A stretch of DNA of 64,000 nucleotides from Streptomyces tateyamensis (lineage in GTDB: Bacteria > Actinomycetota > Actinomycetes > Streptomycetales > Streptomycetaceae), in assembly GCF_003205575.1 (NCBI RefSeq), contig NZ_PYBW01000082.1, forward strand, positions 4,424-68,423, given 5' to 3'. The notes beneath the pieces are model-generated. The model was not told the DNA's origin and did no database searches. It was given only the letters and a program-made list of their open reading frames with translations. This document shows positions 30,972 to 38,718 of the stretch, one piece after another (the first letter of the stretch is position 1; each line of letters begins with the position of its first letter). The position numbers and the translations under genes are program-made.

Positions 30972-31706
30972 CTACAACCCGCCCGCCACCCGCAAGGTGG
31001 CCCCGGTGGTGTAGGAGGCGTCCGGGGAGAGCAGCCAGGCGATCGCGCCCGCGATCTCCTCGGGCCGGCCCGGGCGGCGCAGCGGGATCACCGGGGCCAC
31101 CCGCTCCGGGCGGCCGGGCTCGCCGCCGAGCGCGTGGAACTCGGTGGCGATCGTCCCCGGCGAGACGGTGTTCACCCGGATCCCGCGCGGGCCCAACTCC
31201 TTGGCCAGCCCGACGGTCAGCGCGTCGGTGGCCGCCTTGGTCGCCGCGTAGTGCACGTACTCCCCCGGGCTGCCCAGGGTGGCCGCCGCCGAGGAGACGT
31301 TGACGATCGCGCCGCCCGCCGCGAAGTCCCGGGCCGCGCGCCGGGCGCAGAGCAGGTAGCCGATCAGGTTGACGTCCACCACCCGGCGCAGGTCCTCGGT
31401 GCGCAGCTCGGCCAGCGGGCCCTGGGTGCTGGTCACCCCGGCGTTGTTGACCAGGCCGGTCGGCTTGCCCAGTTCGGCCTCGGCGGCGTCGAAGAAGGCC
31501 TCGACCTGCTCCTCCACCGCCGTGTCCAGCCGCAGCGCGACCGCCCGCGCACCCGCCTGCCGGGCAGCGGCGACCACCTGTTCGGCCGCTGCCCGGTCCT
31601 GCCGGTACCCGACCGCCACGTCGTGCCCTGCGGCCGCCAGCTTCAGGCAGGCCGCGGCGCCGATGCCGCGGCCCCCGCCGGTGACCAGGGTGACGGGTCG
31701 TGCCAT
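30972..31706 (-). CDS. Short-chain dehydrogenase/reductase
   Basis: A 244-residue classical SDR. The cofactor loop is TGGGRGIG at about 9-16, NNAG lies near 87-90, the catalytic Ser is in VNVSSAAATLG and the Tyr/Lys pair in EYVHYAATKAAT near 148-155. Downstream PGTIATEFHALGG and the ending SYTTGATLRVAGG are like FabG/glucose 1-dehydrogenase relatives. GYRQDRAAA after strand 2 suggests NADP(H) preference. Substrate unknown. Start ATG 31706. It stands alone, convergent with the TVP38 gene and divergent from the DinB gene. Confidence 0.88.
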   Translation of the reverse strand: MARPVTLVTGGGRGIGAAACLKLAAAGHDVAVGYRQDRAAAEQVVAAARQAGARAVALRLDTAVEEQVEAFFDAAEAELGKPTGLVNNAGVTSTQGPLAELRTEDLRRVVDVNLIGYLLCARRAARDFAAGGAIVNVSSAAATLGSPGEYVHYAATKAATDALTVGLAKELGPRGIRVNTVSPGTIATEFHALGGEPGRPERVAPVIPLRRPGRPEEIAGAIAWLLSPDASYTTGATLRVAGGL

Positions 31707-31820
31707 GGTGGTTCCCCCTTCGGTTCGGACACGGTGCGTTCTGCCGACCGCACCCTAGCCGATCCCACGGGCCGTCAATTGACTCGCCCTGTACACCCTG
31801 GTACTGACAGGATGTCCCAC

Positions 31821-32345
31821 ATGACCGAGAGCCCGGGTACGCCCACCGCCCGCGTCGCCCCGCCCTTCGCGGCCGACGAGGCCGCCATGCTGGCCGGCTG
31901 GCTGGCCTTCCACCGCAGCACCCTGGCGATCAAGTGCGAGGGCCTGACGGAGCAGCAGCTGAAACTGCGTTCGGTCGCCCCGTCCTCGCTCAGCCTGCTC
32001 GGCCTGGTCCGCCACCTCGCCGAGGTGGAGCAGTACTGGTACCAGGTGGTGCTGCTGGGCCTGGACCGCGAACCGCTCTACTACACCGACGAGGACGAGG
32101 ACTACGACTTCAACGGCGCCGACGCCGCCGACCCCGCCGAGGCCTTCGCGACCTGGCGCCGGCAGGTGGCGCTGGCCGACGAGGCGGTGGCGGGGCTTTC
32201 GCTGGAGACGGTGGGCCGCAAGCAGCGCCGCGGCGAGGACGTGACGCTGCGCTGGATCCAGATCCACATGATCGAGGAGTACGCCCGCCACAACGGCCAC
32301 GCGGACCTGCTCCGCGAAGCGGTGGACGGCGTCACCGGAGAGTGA
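31821..32345 (+). CDS. DinB-family (DUF664) protein
   Basis: A 174-residue four-helix DinB-superfamily protein. The metal-binding pattern is visible: LVRHLAEVEQYWYQVVLLGL with His near 55, and HMIEEYARHNGHADLLREAV with a His-x3-His-like pair near 153-164. Members include bacillithiol and mycothiol S-transferases, so detoxification with mycothiol is plausible in an actinomycete, but not proven. ATG 31821 has AGGA eight bases upstream; ATG 31812 is in frame. TTGACT at 31779 and TACTGA at 31802 are 17 bases apart and may be its promoter. Confidence 0.82.
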   Translation: MTESPGTPTARVAPPFAADEAAMLAGWLAFHRSTLAIKCEGLTEQQLKLRSVAPSSLSLLGLVRHLAEVEQYWYQVVLLGLDREPLYYTDEDEDYDFNGADAADPAEAFATWRRQVALADEAVAGLSLETVGRKQRRGEDVTLRWIQIHMIEEYARHNGHADLLREAVDGVTGE

Positions 32346-32348
32346 CCG

Positions 32349-32371
32349 TTCGTCAACTCCTTTTTGACGAA
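32349..32371 (+). terminator. Hairpin after DinB gene
   Basis: TTCGTCAA-ctccttt-TTGACGAA, eight perfect pairs, starting four bases after the stop codon. Confidence 0.65.
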
Positions 32372-32626
32372 GCGACGCCGGCGTGGCGATCGGGTGAAGC
32401 CCGCGGCATATCCGCAACCGGGCGCCGACCTGCGGCGTCACCCGGTGGTGAGGACGGACGGCGCGTGGTGGGTGCCAGCGGCACTCGCCACAACCCGAAC
32501 GGCGCGCCAGCGCGGGCGCCGCGGCAGTGATCAGTGCGATACTCGGACAGTTCCGGCGAGTGGATGACGCGTCAGGTTGACGGTACGTCGGCGGAACTCT
32601 CCGGGGACAGGACAGGGAGGCGCGGC

Positions 32627-33022
32627 ATGGGAGCACTTCGCGACGAGCACCACAACGGGTGGCTGATGCCGTCCGGGAGCTACCCGGCCGCGGTGTACGA
32701 GGACGACGGCTGGGGGACGGCCGACACCATCCCCGCACTGCCCAACCCGGCCAAGATCGTCTCGGTCAAGCCGACCGGTTTCGAGTCGGCCCGCACCGTC
32801 GGCGAGCACGTCCGCGCGGGCACCCCGGTGGTGATGGACGTGACCGAGATGGACGACGCCGAGGCCAAGCGGATGGTGGACTTCGCCTCCGGCCTGATCT
32901 TCGGCACCCGGGGCGGCATCGAGCGGATCGCCCGCCGGGTCTTCCTGCTCACGCCGCCGGAGGTCGAGGTCATGGTGATCGACCGCCCGCTGGACGAAAG
33001 CGGCTTCTACAACCAGAGCTGA
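32627..33022 (+). CDS. SepF-family cell-division protein (extra paralogue)
   Basis: A 131-residue SepF-like protein. A short, non-conserved N-terminus leads to the SepF core, AKIVSVKPTGFESARTVGEH, then VVMDVTEMDDAEAKRMVDFASGLIF and IARRVFLLTPPEVEVMV near 45-118. SepF polymers bind FtsZ and membranes. Canonical actinomycete SepF sits in the dcw cluster beside ftsZ; this one is isolated and shorter, lacking a clear N-terminal membrane-binding helix, so it is one of the SepF-like paralogues known from Streptomyces (SflA/SflB type). Start ATG 32627 behind GGGAGG. A strong hairpin follows. Confidence 0.87.
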   Translation: MGALRDEHHNGWLMPSGSYPAAVYEDDGWGTADTIPALPNPAKIVSVKPTGFESARTVGEHVRAGTPVVMDVTEMDDAEAKRMVDFASGLIFGTRGGIERIARRVFLLTPPEVEVMVIDRPLDESGFYNQS

Positions 33023-33070
33023 GCCGAAACCACGCCGAGCCGGCCTGCCCGGCACCGCACCAGGACTCCC

Positions 33071-33103
33071 GAACCGGAGGCAGCCGTGAGCCGCCTCCGG
33101 TTC
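33071..33103 (+). terminator. Hairpin after SepF paralogue
   Basis: Perfect 11-base arms GAACCGGAGGC (33071-33081) and GCCTCCGGTTC (33093-33103), followed by TTCTT-like sequence. Confidence 0.72.
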
Positions 33104-33131
33104 TTCGCGCGCTCTGGCCGGGCACCTTCGA

Positions 33132-33168
33132 CTCAGCTGAGACATCCGTGTCTCAGCTGAGCTATCCT
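33132..33168 (+). promoter_or_regulatory. Double palindromic TetR operator and -10
   Basis: CTCAGCTGAG, itself a palindrome, occurs at 33132-33141 and 33152-33161. With the bases between them the two form a perfect 30-base palindrome (13-base arms, loop tccg). The copies are centred 20 bases apart, two helical turns. TATCCT at 33163-33168, seven bases before the TetR ATG, is the likely -10. Confidence 0.75.
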
Positions 33169-33174
33169 GTACTC

Positions 33175-33723
33175 ATGGCCATCGATCGCGACACGGTACT
33201 GACGGCAGCCGTCGAGGTGCTCTCCCGCAACCCCACCGCCCACCTGGACGAGATCGCCCGTGCCGCCGGGATCAGCCGGGCCTCGCTGCACCGGGTCTTC
33301 CCGGGCCGGGAGGCGCTGGTCCGCGAGGTCGGCCTGCTGGCCCTGCGCCGCTACCACGACGCGTTGGACGCCGCCGACCTGGAGCGCGGCGAGGCGGATG
33401 CCGTGCTGCGCCGGCTCGTCGAGCTGCTGGTCCCCGACGCCGCGCTCTGCGCGTTCCTGGCCGGCGAGAACCACCTGTTCGACGACCCCGAGCTGCTCCT
33501 CCTGTGGGAGGAGCAGGGCGCCCGGGTCCGGGCCTTCTTCCTGCGCGGCCAGCAGCAGGGCGCCTTCCGCATCGAACTGCCGGCCGGCTGGCTGGCCGAG
33601 GCCTTCTTCGATCTGCTGGCCGGCGTCGGCTGGGCCGTCCAGGACGGCCGTCTGGCCCCACGCGACAGCGCCTTCGCCCTCATCGAGCTCTTCCTCGGCG
33701 GAGCCCTCCGGAGACCCTCGTGA
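33175..33723 (+). CDS. TetR-family regulator of the adjacent exporter
   Basis: A 182-residue TetR repressor. The HTH is AHLDEIARAAGISRASLHRV, residues about 22-41, followed by a helical ligand domain. The start lies directly behind the double palindrome and a -10 box, so the mRNA may have almost no leader. Its TGA overlaps the GTG of the MFS gene by four bases, placing both in one operon under autorepression. Ligands are probably exporter substrates, as is common for such pairs. The N-terminal domain lacks the basic arm seen in longer TetR proteins. Confidence 0.88.
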   Translation: MAIDRDTVLTAAVEVLSRNPTAHLDEIARAAGISRASLHRVFPGREALVREVGLLALRRYHDALDAADLERGEADAVLRRLVELLVPDAALCAFLAGENHLFDDPELLLLWEEQGARVRAFFLRGQQQGAFRIELPAGWLAEAFFDLLAGVGWAVQDGRLAPRDSAFALIELFLGGALRRPS

Positions 33724-35321
33724 CCACCGCCCAGCACCACCACGCCCCTGCCGCCGCCACCGCCCGCACCGCTCCCGCAACCACCCCCCGCAGCACCCCC
33801 GCCGCCCTCGACACCCCCGCCGCCACCCGCCGCCGCTGGGCGGGCCTGGCCGTGCTGGTGCTGGCCGTACTGCTGGTCGCGATCGACGCGACCGTGCTGG
33901 TGCTGGCCATCCCCTCGATCACCGAGGTCCTCGACCCGAGCGCCACCCAACTGCTCTGGATCGGCGACAGCTACTCCTTCGTGCTGGCCGGCCTGCTGGT
34001 GAGCATGGGCGCGCTGAGCGACCGGATCGGGCGCCGGCGCCTGCTGCTGCTCGGGGCCACCGCCTTCGGCGCCGCCTCGCTGCTGGCCGCCTACGCCCCC
34101 TCGGCCGGCTGGCTGATCGCGGCCCGCGCCCTGCTGGGCGTGGCCGGGGCGACCATCATGCCGTCCACCCTGTCGCTGATCCGGGTGCTCTTCCCCGACG
34201 CCCGCCAGCGCGCCACCGCGATCGGGATCTGGGGCGCGGCCGCCACCGCCGGTGCGGCCGGCGGCCCGCTGATCGGCGGGCTGCTGCTGGAGCACTTCTG
34301 GTGGGGCTCGGTCTTCCTGCTCAACCTGCCGGTGATGGCGCTGCTGCTGGTGCTCGGCCGCTGGCTGCTGCCCGCCTCGCGCGACCCGAAGCCGGGCCGC
34401 TGGGACGTGGTGAGCGTGCTGCTCTCGATGACCGGACTGATCGCACTGGTCTACGCCGTGAAGGAGGGAGCCGCCAACGGCCCCGCGCACTGGCAGGTCT
34501 GGGCGGCCGGCGCGGTCGGCGTGCTCGGGCTCCGCGGGTTCGTCAGGCGCCAGCTGCGGCTGGCCACCCCGCTGCTGGACGTGCGGCTGTTCGCCGACCG
34601 CCGGTTCTCCGGCGCCGTGCTCGGGGCGCTGGTGGCGATCCTCGGCATGGGCGGCGTGGTCTTCTTCATGTCGCAGTACCTGCAGTTGGTGCGCGGCTAC
34701 TCGCCGCTGACCGCGGGTCTGGCCGAGACGCCGGGCTTCGTGGCCGCGATGGGCGCCTCGCTGGTCAGCGCCCGGCTGGCCCGGCGGATCGGCGCGCGCG
34801 GTGCGCTGGTCGGCGGACTGGCCGTGCTGGGCCTGGCGCTGGGCGCGCTGGGCCTGCTCACCGAGTCGACCTCGTACCTGGTGCTGGCCGCCGTGTTCGT
34901 CGGGGTCGGCGCCGCCGAGGGGCTGGTCTACACGCTCTCCTCCGACCTGGTGCTGAGCGCCGCGCCGGTCGGCAAGTCCGGCGCCGCCTCGGCCGTCTCG
35001 GAGACCGCGTACGAGCTGGGCACCGCGCTCGGTATCGCGCTGTTCGGCTCCGTGCTGACCGCCGTCTACAGCGCGGCGGTGACCGCTCCCGCCGGGCTGG
35101 ACCCGGCCGCCGCGGCGCAGGCCCGGGCCTCGCTCGGCGGCGCGGTGGCGGCAGCCCGCTCGCTGCCCGGCGGGACCGGCGACGCCCTGGCGCAGGCGGC
35201 CCGCGCGGCCTTCGTGCACGGGGTGGGCCTGGCCTCGCTGCTGGCCGCCGGGCTGGTCGCGGTGGGCGCGGTGGCCGCCTGGCGGCTGCTGCGGCCGACC
35301 GGGGCGGGGCGCAGCTCCTGA
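33720..35321 (+). CDS. MFS exporter, DHA2/14-helix (QacA-like)
   Basis: A 533-residue drug:H+ antiporter-2 type exporter with about 14 membrane segments. A Thr/Ala/Pro-rich tail of about 37 residues comes first. DATVLVLAIPSITEVLDPS is the D1-type motif, GDSYSFVLAGLLVSMGALSD leads into motif A (GALSDRIGRRRLLLLG), and AARALLGVAGATIMPSTLSL is motif B. Likely exports cationic or hydrophobic drugs. GTG start overlaps the TetR stop (GTGA). It ends in a hairpin that embraces the stop codons of this gene and the convergent phosphatase. Confidence 0.88.
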   Translation: MTTAQHHHAPAAATARTAPATTPRSTPAALDTPAATRRRWAGLAVLVLAVLLVAIDATVLVLAIPSITEVLDPSATQLLWIGDSYSFVLAGLLVSMGALSDRIGRRRLLLLGATAFGAASLLAAYAPSAGWLIAARALLGVAGATIMPSTLSLIRVLFPDARQRATAIGIWGAAATAGAAGGPLIGGLLLEHFWWGSVFLLNLPVMALLLVLGRWLLPASRDPKPGRWDVVSVLLSMTGLIALVYAVKEGAANGPAHWQVWAAGAVGVLGLRGFVRRQLRLATPLLDVRLFADRRFSGAVLGALVAILGMGGVVFFMSQYLQLVRGYSPLTAGLAETPGFVAAMGASLVSARLARRIGARGALVGGLAVLGLALGALGLLTESTSYLVLAAVFVGVGAAEGLVYTLSSDLVLSAAPVGKSGAASAVSETAYELGTALGIALFGSVLTAVYSAAVTAPAGLDPAAAAQARASLGGAVAAARSLPGGTGDALAQAARAAFVHGVGLASLLAAGLVAVGAVAAWRLLRPTGAGRSS

Positions 35322-35385
35322 CGCTCGGCAGCCGGGGCGACGCGCGGTCAGCCGCCCAGCGGCAGGCCCGGCGACGGAGCGTCAG
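35318..35385. terminator. Long-looped inverted repeat across convergent stops
   Basis: CTGACGCTC at 35318-35326 and GAGCGTCAG at 35377-35385 are perfect nine-base inverted repeats. Each holds a stop codon: TGA of the MFS gene and, on the other strand, TGA of the phosphatase gene. The loop of 50 bases makes strong termination uncertain. Confidence 0.45.
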
Positions 35386-37850
35386 CTGCCCAGCGGAAGT
35401 TCCAGCTCGGCCCAGACCACCTTGCCCTCCGAGGTGGCCCGGCTCCCCCAGCGGTGTGCCAGCTCGTTCACCAGGTACATCCCGCGCCCGCCCTCGTCCT
35501 CCGAGCCGGCCGGGCGCAGCCGCGGGGTCTGGCGCCCGGTGTCGGCCACCTCCAGGGTCAGCGCGCGGTCCCGGAACAGCCGCAGCCGCAGCGGTTCGCC
35601 GCCGTGCACCAGCGCGTTCGTGACCAGCTCGCTGACCAGCAGCTCGGCGAAGTCGGACAGCGGGGTGAGCCCCCAGCCGGCGAGCGTGGCTCGGGTGAAC
35701 CGGCGGGCCAGCGAGGGGGCCGGTCCCTGGCCGCCGAGCGGCAGGGTGGCGATCCGGTCGCGCGGGATCGGCAGCGCCCGGGCCATGATCATCGCCACGT
35801 CGTCCTCGCTGCCGCCGCGCACCAGCGCGGAGACCACGGCGTCGCAGTGCGCCTCCAGGGTCCGGCCGCGGGCCGCCAGGGTCTGGCGCAGCTGGTCGAT
35901 GCCGTGGTCGATGTCGGCGCCGCGCCGCTCCACCAGGCCGTCGGTGTAGAGCGTCAGGATGGCGCCCTCGCGCAGGGTGAACTCGGTGTTCTCGAACGCC
36001 ACCCCGCCCACGCCCAGCGGCACGCCGGGCGGCACCTCCAGCACGGTCGCGTCGCCGTCGGGGCCCATCACCACCGGCGGCAGGTGCCCGGCGCTGGAGA
36101 TGGTGCAGCTGCGGTCCACCGGGTCGTAGACCACGCAGACGCAGGTGGCGAACTGGCCCTCGCCGATCCCGTCGGCGGTCTCGTCGAGCCGGGCCAGCAC
36201 CTGGGCCGGCGCCATGTCCAGGGTGGCCAGGGTGCGTGCCACGGTGCGCAGCTGACCCATCGTCGCGGCCGCCCGGATGCCGTGGCCCATCACGTCGCCG
36301 ACCACCAGCGCGACCCGGCCGCAGGAGAGCGGGACCACGTCGAACCAGTCGCCGCCGACCTCGCTGACCACGCTGCTGGGCAGGTAGCGGTAGGCGATCT
36401 CCAGGCCCAGGGTGCGGTGGATCTCCTGCGGCAGCAGGCTGCGCTGCAGGGTGAGCGCGGTGTCCCGCTCGCGCCGGTAGAGCCGGGCGTTGTCGATGCA
36501 GACCGCGGTGCGGGCGACCAGCTCCTCGGCCAGCGACACGTCGCCCTCGGTGAACGGCTCGGGGTTGCGGGTGCGGACGAACTCGGCGCCGCCCAGCACC
36601 ATGCCACGGGCCATCAGGGGGACCAGCAGGTAGGAGTGCAGCCCGGCGTCCAGGGCGGGCTTGACCCGCTCCTCGCGGGCCGCGATGGTGCGCAGTTTCT
36701 CCTCGTCCACGTAGGGGACGTGCAGCGGCCGCCCGCTGCGCAGGCTCTTGGTGTAGATCCGGTGCGAGTCGTAGGCGGAGGTCTCGCCGACCGCGTCCGC
36801 CGTCCGGGTCAGGGTGGAGTCGTACCCCTCGCCGGAGGCCACCGCGCGCAGCTGCACGCCCTCGTCCGGGGCCAGCGTGCTCGGCTCCTCGCCACGCAGG
36901 ATCGGGTCCAGCAGGTCGACGGTGGCGAAGTCGGCGAACCGCGGCACCACGGCGGAGATCAGCTCCTCGGCGGTGCGCTGCATGTCCAGCGTGGTACCGA
37001 TCCGGGCGGTGGCGTCGGCCAGCAGGGTCAGCCGCTCCTGGGCCCGGGCGGCCCGGGCCTCGGCCTGGAAGCGTTCGGTGACGTCGATGATCGAGGAGCT
37101 GACGCCGAGCACCCGGCCCTCGGGGTCGGCCAGCCGGAAGTAGGAGGCGGACCAGGCGCGGTCGTGGCGCGGGTCGCCGGGCGTGCGGCCGTAGGACCGG
37201 GCGTCCACCACCGGGCGCCCGGTGCTGAGCACCTGACGCATCACCGCCTCGATCTCGGCACCGTTCAGGCCCGGCAGCACGGCGTCGATCCGCCGGCCGA
37301 GGTGCTGCTCGGCGGGCAGGCCGTTGATCCTGGCCAGCGCCTGGTTGAGCCGCACGAAGCGAAGCTCGGTGTCGTAGACGGCCATGCCGATCGGCGACTG
37401 GGTGAAGAAGCCGTCCAGCACCGCCAGGTCGGCCTCCACCTGGCGTACCGCGTGCAGGTCGGCGCCGGTGGCCAGGACCAGCGGGCGCTCTCCCGGGCCG
37501 GTGATGCCGAAGGTGCGGAAGTCGAGCTCGACGGTGTGGCCGTCCTTGTGCCGGACCGGGAAGACGCCGGACCAGCGGCGGTCGACCAGGATCCGCTCGT
37601 AGAGCGCCAGCACCTCGTCCCTGCGGTCGGGGACGGCGAGCAGCGGGGCGGCGTACTGGCCGACCATGTCCTCGACGGTCCAGCCGAGCAGCCGTTCGGC
37701 GTCCTCGCTCCAGTGCAGCACCCGGCCCTCGGCGTCCAGCAGTGCGGTGGCCAGCGGCAGCAGCCGGTGGCCGTCGAAGCCCGCGGGCACGATGCCGGAG
37801 CCCTCGTCACCTCTGGCGTTCGGTGCTGGACTGTCCATACTGGCGACCAC
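35382..37850 (-). CDS. PAS-PAS-GAF-SpoIIE phosphatase with HATPase domain
   Basis: An 822-residue signalling protein without membrane segments. PAS domains at about 28-140 and 145-265 lead to a GAF domain (about 285-465). A PP2C/SpoIIE domain follows at about 480-690, with VGGDWFDVVPLS, VVGDVMGHGIRAA, DGLVERRG and SEDDVAMIMAR carrying the metal-binding aspartates. A C-terminal RsbW-like HATPase (about 705-820) has ELLVSELVTNALVHGG and GRGMYLVNELAHRWG. It should dephosphorylate a STAS antagonist and perhaps phosphorylate it too, controlling a sigma factor in response to signals sensed by PAS/GAF. GTG 37850 is used; ATG 37838 is equally possible. No STAS gene is adjacent. Confidence 0.9.
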   Translation of the reverse strand: MVASMDSPAPNARGDEGSGIVPAGFDGHRLLPLATALLDAEGRVLHWSEDAERLLGWTVEDMVGQYAAPLLAVPDRRDEVLALYERILVDRRWSGVFPVRHKDGHTVELDFRTFGITGPGERPLVLATGADLHAVRQVEADLAVLDGFFTQSPIGMAVYDTELRFVRLNQALARINGLPAEQHLGRRIDAVLPGLNGAEIEAVMRQVLSTGRPVVDARSYGRTPGDPRHDRAWSASYFRLADPEGRVLGVSSSIIDVTERFQAEARAARAQERLTLLADATARIGTTLDMQRTAEELISAVVPRFADFATVDLLDPILRGEEPSTLAPDEGVQLRAVASGEGYDSTLTRTADAVGETSAYDSHRIYTKSLRSGRPLHVPYVDEEKLRTIAAREERVKPALDAGLHSYLLVPLMARGMVLGGAEFVRTRNPEPFTEGDVSLAEELVARTAVCIDNARLYRRERDTALTLQRSLLPQEIHRTLGLEIAYRYLPSSVVSEVGGDWFDVVPLSCGRVALVVGDVMGHGIRAAATMGQLRTVARTLATLDMAPAQVLARLDETADGIGEGQFATCVCVVYDPVDRSCTISSAGHLPPVVMGPDGDATVLEVPPGVPLGVGGVAFENTEFTLREGAILTLYTDGLVERRGADIDHGIDQLRQTLAARGRTLEAHCDAVVSALVRGGSEDDVAMIMARALPIPRDRIATLPLGGQGPAPSLARRFTRATLAGWGLTPLSDFAELLVSELVTNALVHGGEPLRLRLFRDRALTLEVADTGRQTPRLRPAGSEDEGGRGMYLVNELAHRWGSRATSEGKVVWAELELPLGS

Positions 37851-37882
37851 CCCGGCTTGCGTGTGCGTACGGCTGCTCGGTG

Positions 37883-37975
37883 CTTCGGTTGCTGGGTACT
37901 TCGGTTGCTGGTGCTGCGACTGCGGGTGCTGCGGTTGCTACGTGTCACTGTGCCCGGTTCCACTGTGCCCGGATC
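37883..37975. repeat. Short direct repeats upstream of phosphatase gene
   Basis: CTTCGGTTGCTGG at 37883-37895 and 37899-37911, then GGTGCTGCG-like decamers, then CACTGTGCCCGGNTC twice in tandem at 37946-37960 and 37961-37975. They fill most of the 183-base gap between the TetR and phosphatase genes. Confidence 0.75.
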
Positions 37976-38033
37976 CAGCCTGCCCGGTGAAGTCCCCGAC
38001 GGCGACCGCGCGCGACCGGGGGTGTACCGCTGG

Positions 38034-38648
38034 TCAGCGGGCCTGGCCGTCCAGGGCGCTCTGGAGCATCCGGGACCACTGGCGGACCACGCCGGCCCGT
38101 CGGACGGCGTCGTCGGTGAGCAGATTAGCGAGCCCGAGGCCGCGGGCGAGGTCCAGGGTGGCCTGGACGCTCTCCCGGACCCCGTCGGCTCCTTCGTCCA
38201 CCCCGAGGAACTCGAGGGCGGCGCGGTGCGACTCGCGTCCGACCCGGTCCTCCAGCGCGACGATCCGCTCGGCCAGCGCCGGTTCGGTGGCGGCCGCCAC
38301 CCACAGGTGCAGCGCGGCGCGGAACAGCGGCCCGGTGTAGAGCCGCACGATCAGCTCCACCACCGCCTCGGTGCGGGCCGGCCCGGGCGGCGGCAGCTGG
38401 TCGGCGTCGACCCGCACCGCCGCCAGCCGCTCGGCGCTGACGTGCTCGACGGCCGCGGTGAACAGGTCCTCCCGGGTCGGGAAGTGGTGCTGCGCCGCGC
38501 CCCGGGTCACACCGGCCCGCTCGGCCACCACGGCGACCGTGCTGCCGTTCCAGCCGAGCTCGGCCAGGCACTCCACGGCGGCCTCCAGCAGCCGGCGGCG
38601 GGTGGCCCGGCTTCGGTCCTGCTGCGGGGTGCGGGCGGCGGTGCTCAT
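38034..38648 (-). CDS. TetR-family regulator of the acyl-CoA cluster
   Basis: A 204-residue TetR repressor. RRRLLEAAVECLAELGWNGS precedes the HTH TVAVVAERAGVTRGAAQHHF, residues about 15-60, and the C-terminal ligand domain is helical. It is the last gene of the minus-strand acyl-CoA cluster, 70 bases downstream of the ligase gene. By analogy to the AtuR and LiuR-type regulators of terpene and leucine catabolism it may sense an acyl-CoA, which is inference. A candidate operator for the whole unit is the partial palindrome at 47219-47236. Start ATG 38648. Confidence 0.85.
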   Translation of the reverse strand: MSTAARTPQQDRSRATRRRLLEAAVECLAELGWNGSTVAVVAERAGVTRGAAQHHFPTREDLFTAAVEHVSAERLAAVRVDADQLPPPGPARTEAVVELIVRLYTGPLFRAALHLWVAAATEPALAERIVALEDRVGRESHRAALEFLGVDEGADGVRESVQATLDLARGLGLANLLTDDAVRRAGVVRQWSRMLQSALDGQAR

Positions 38649-38718
38649 GGTGGTGCGCTCCGGGTGGTTCCGAGTGGTCCGACTGGTGGCGGGCGGCGGC
38701 GCCGCGTCCAGGCAGAGG

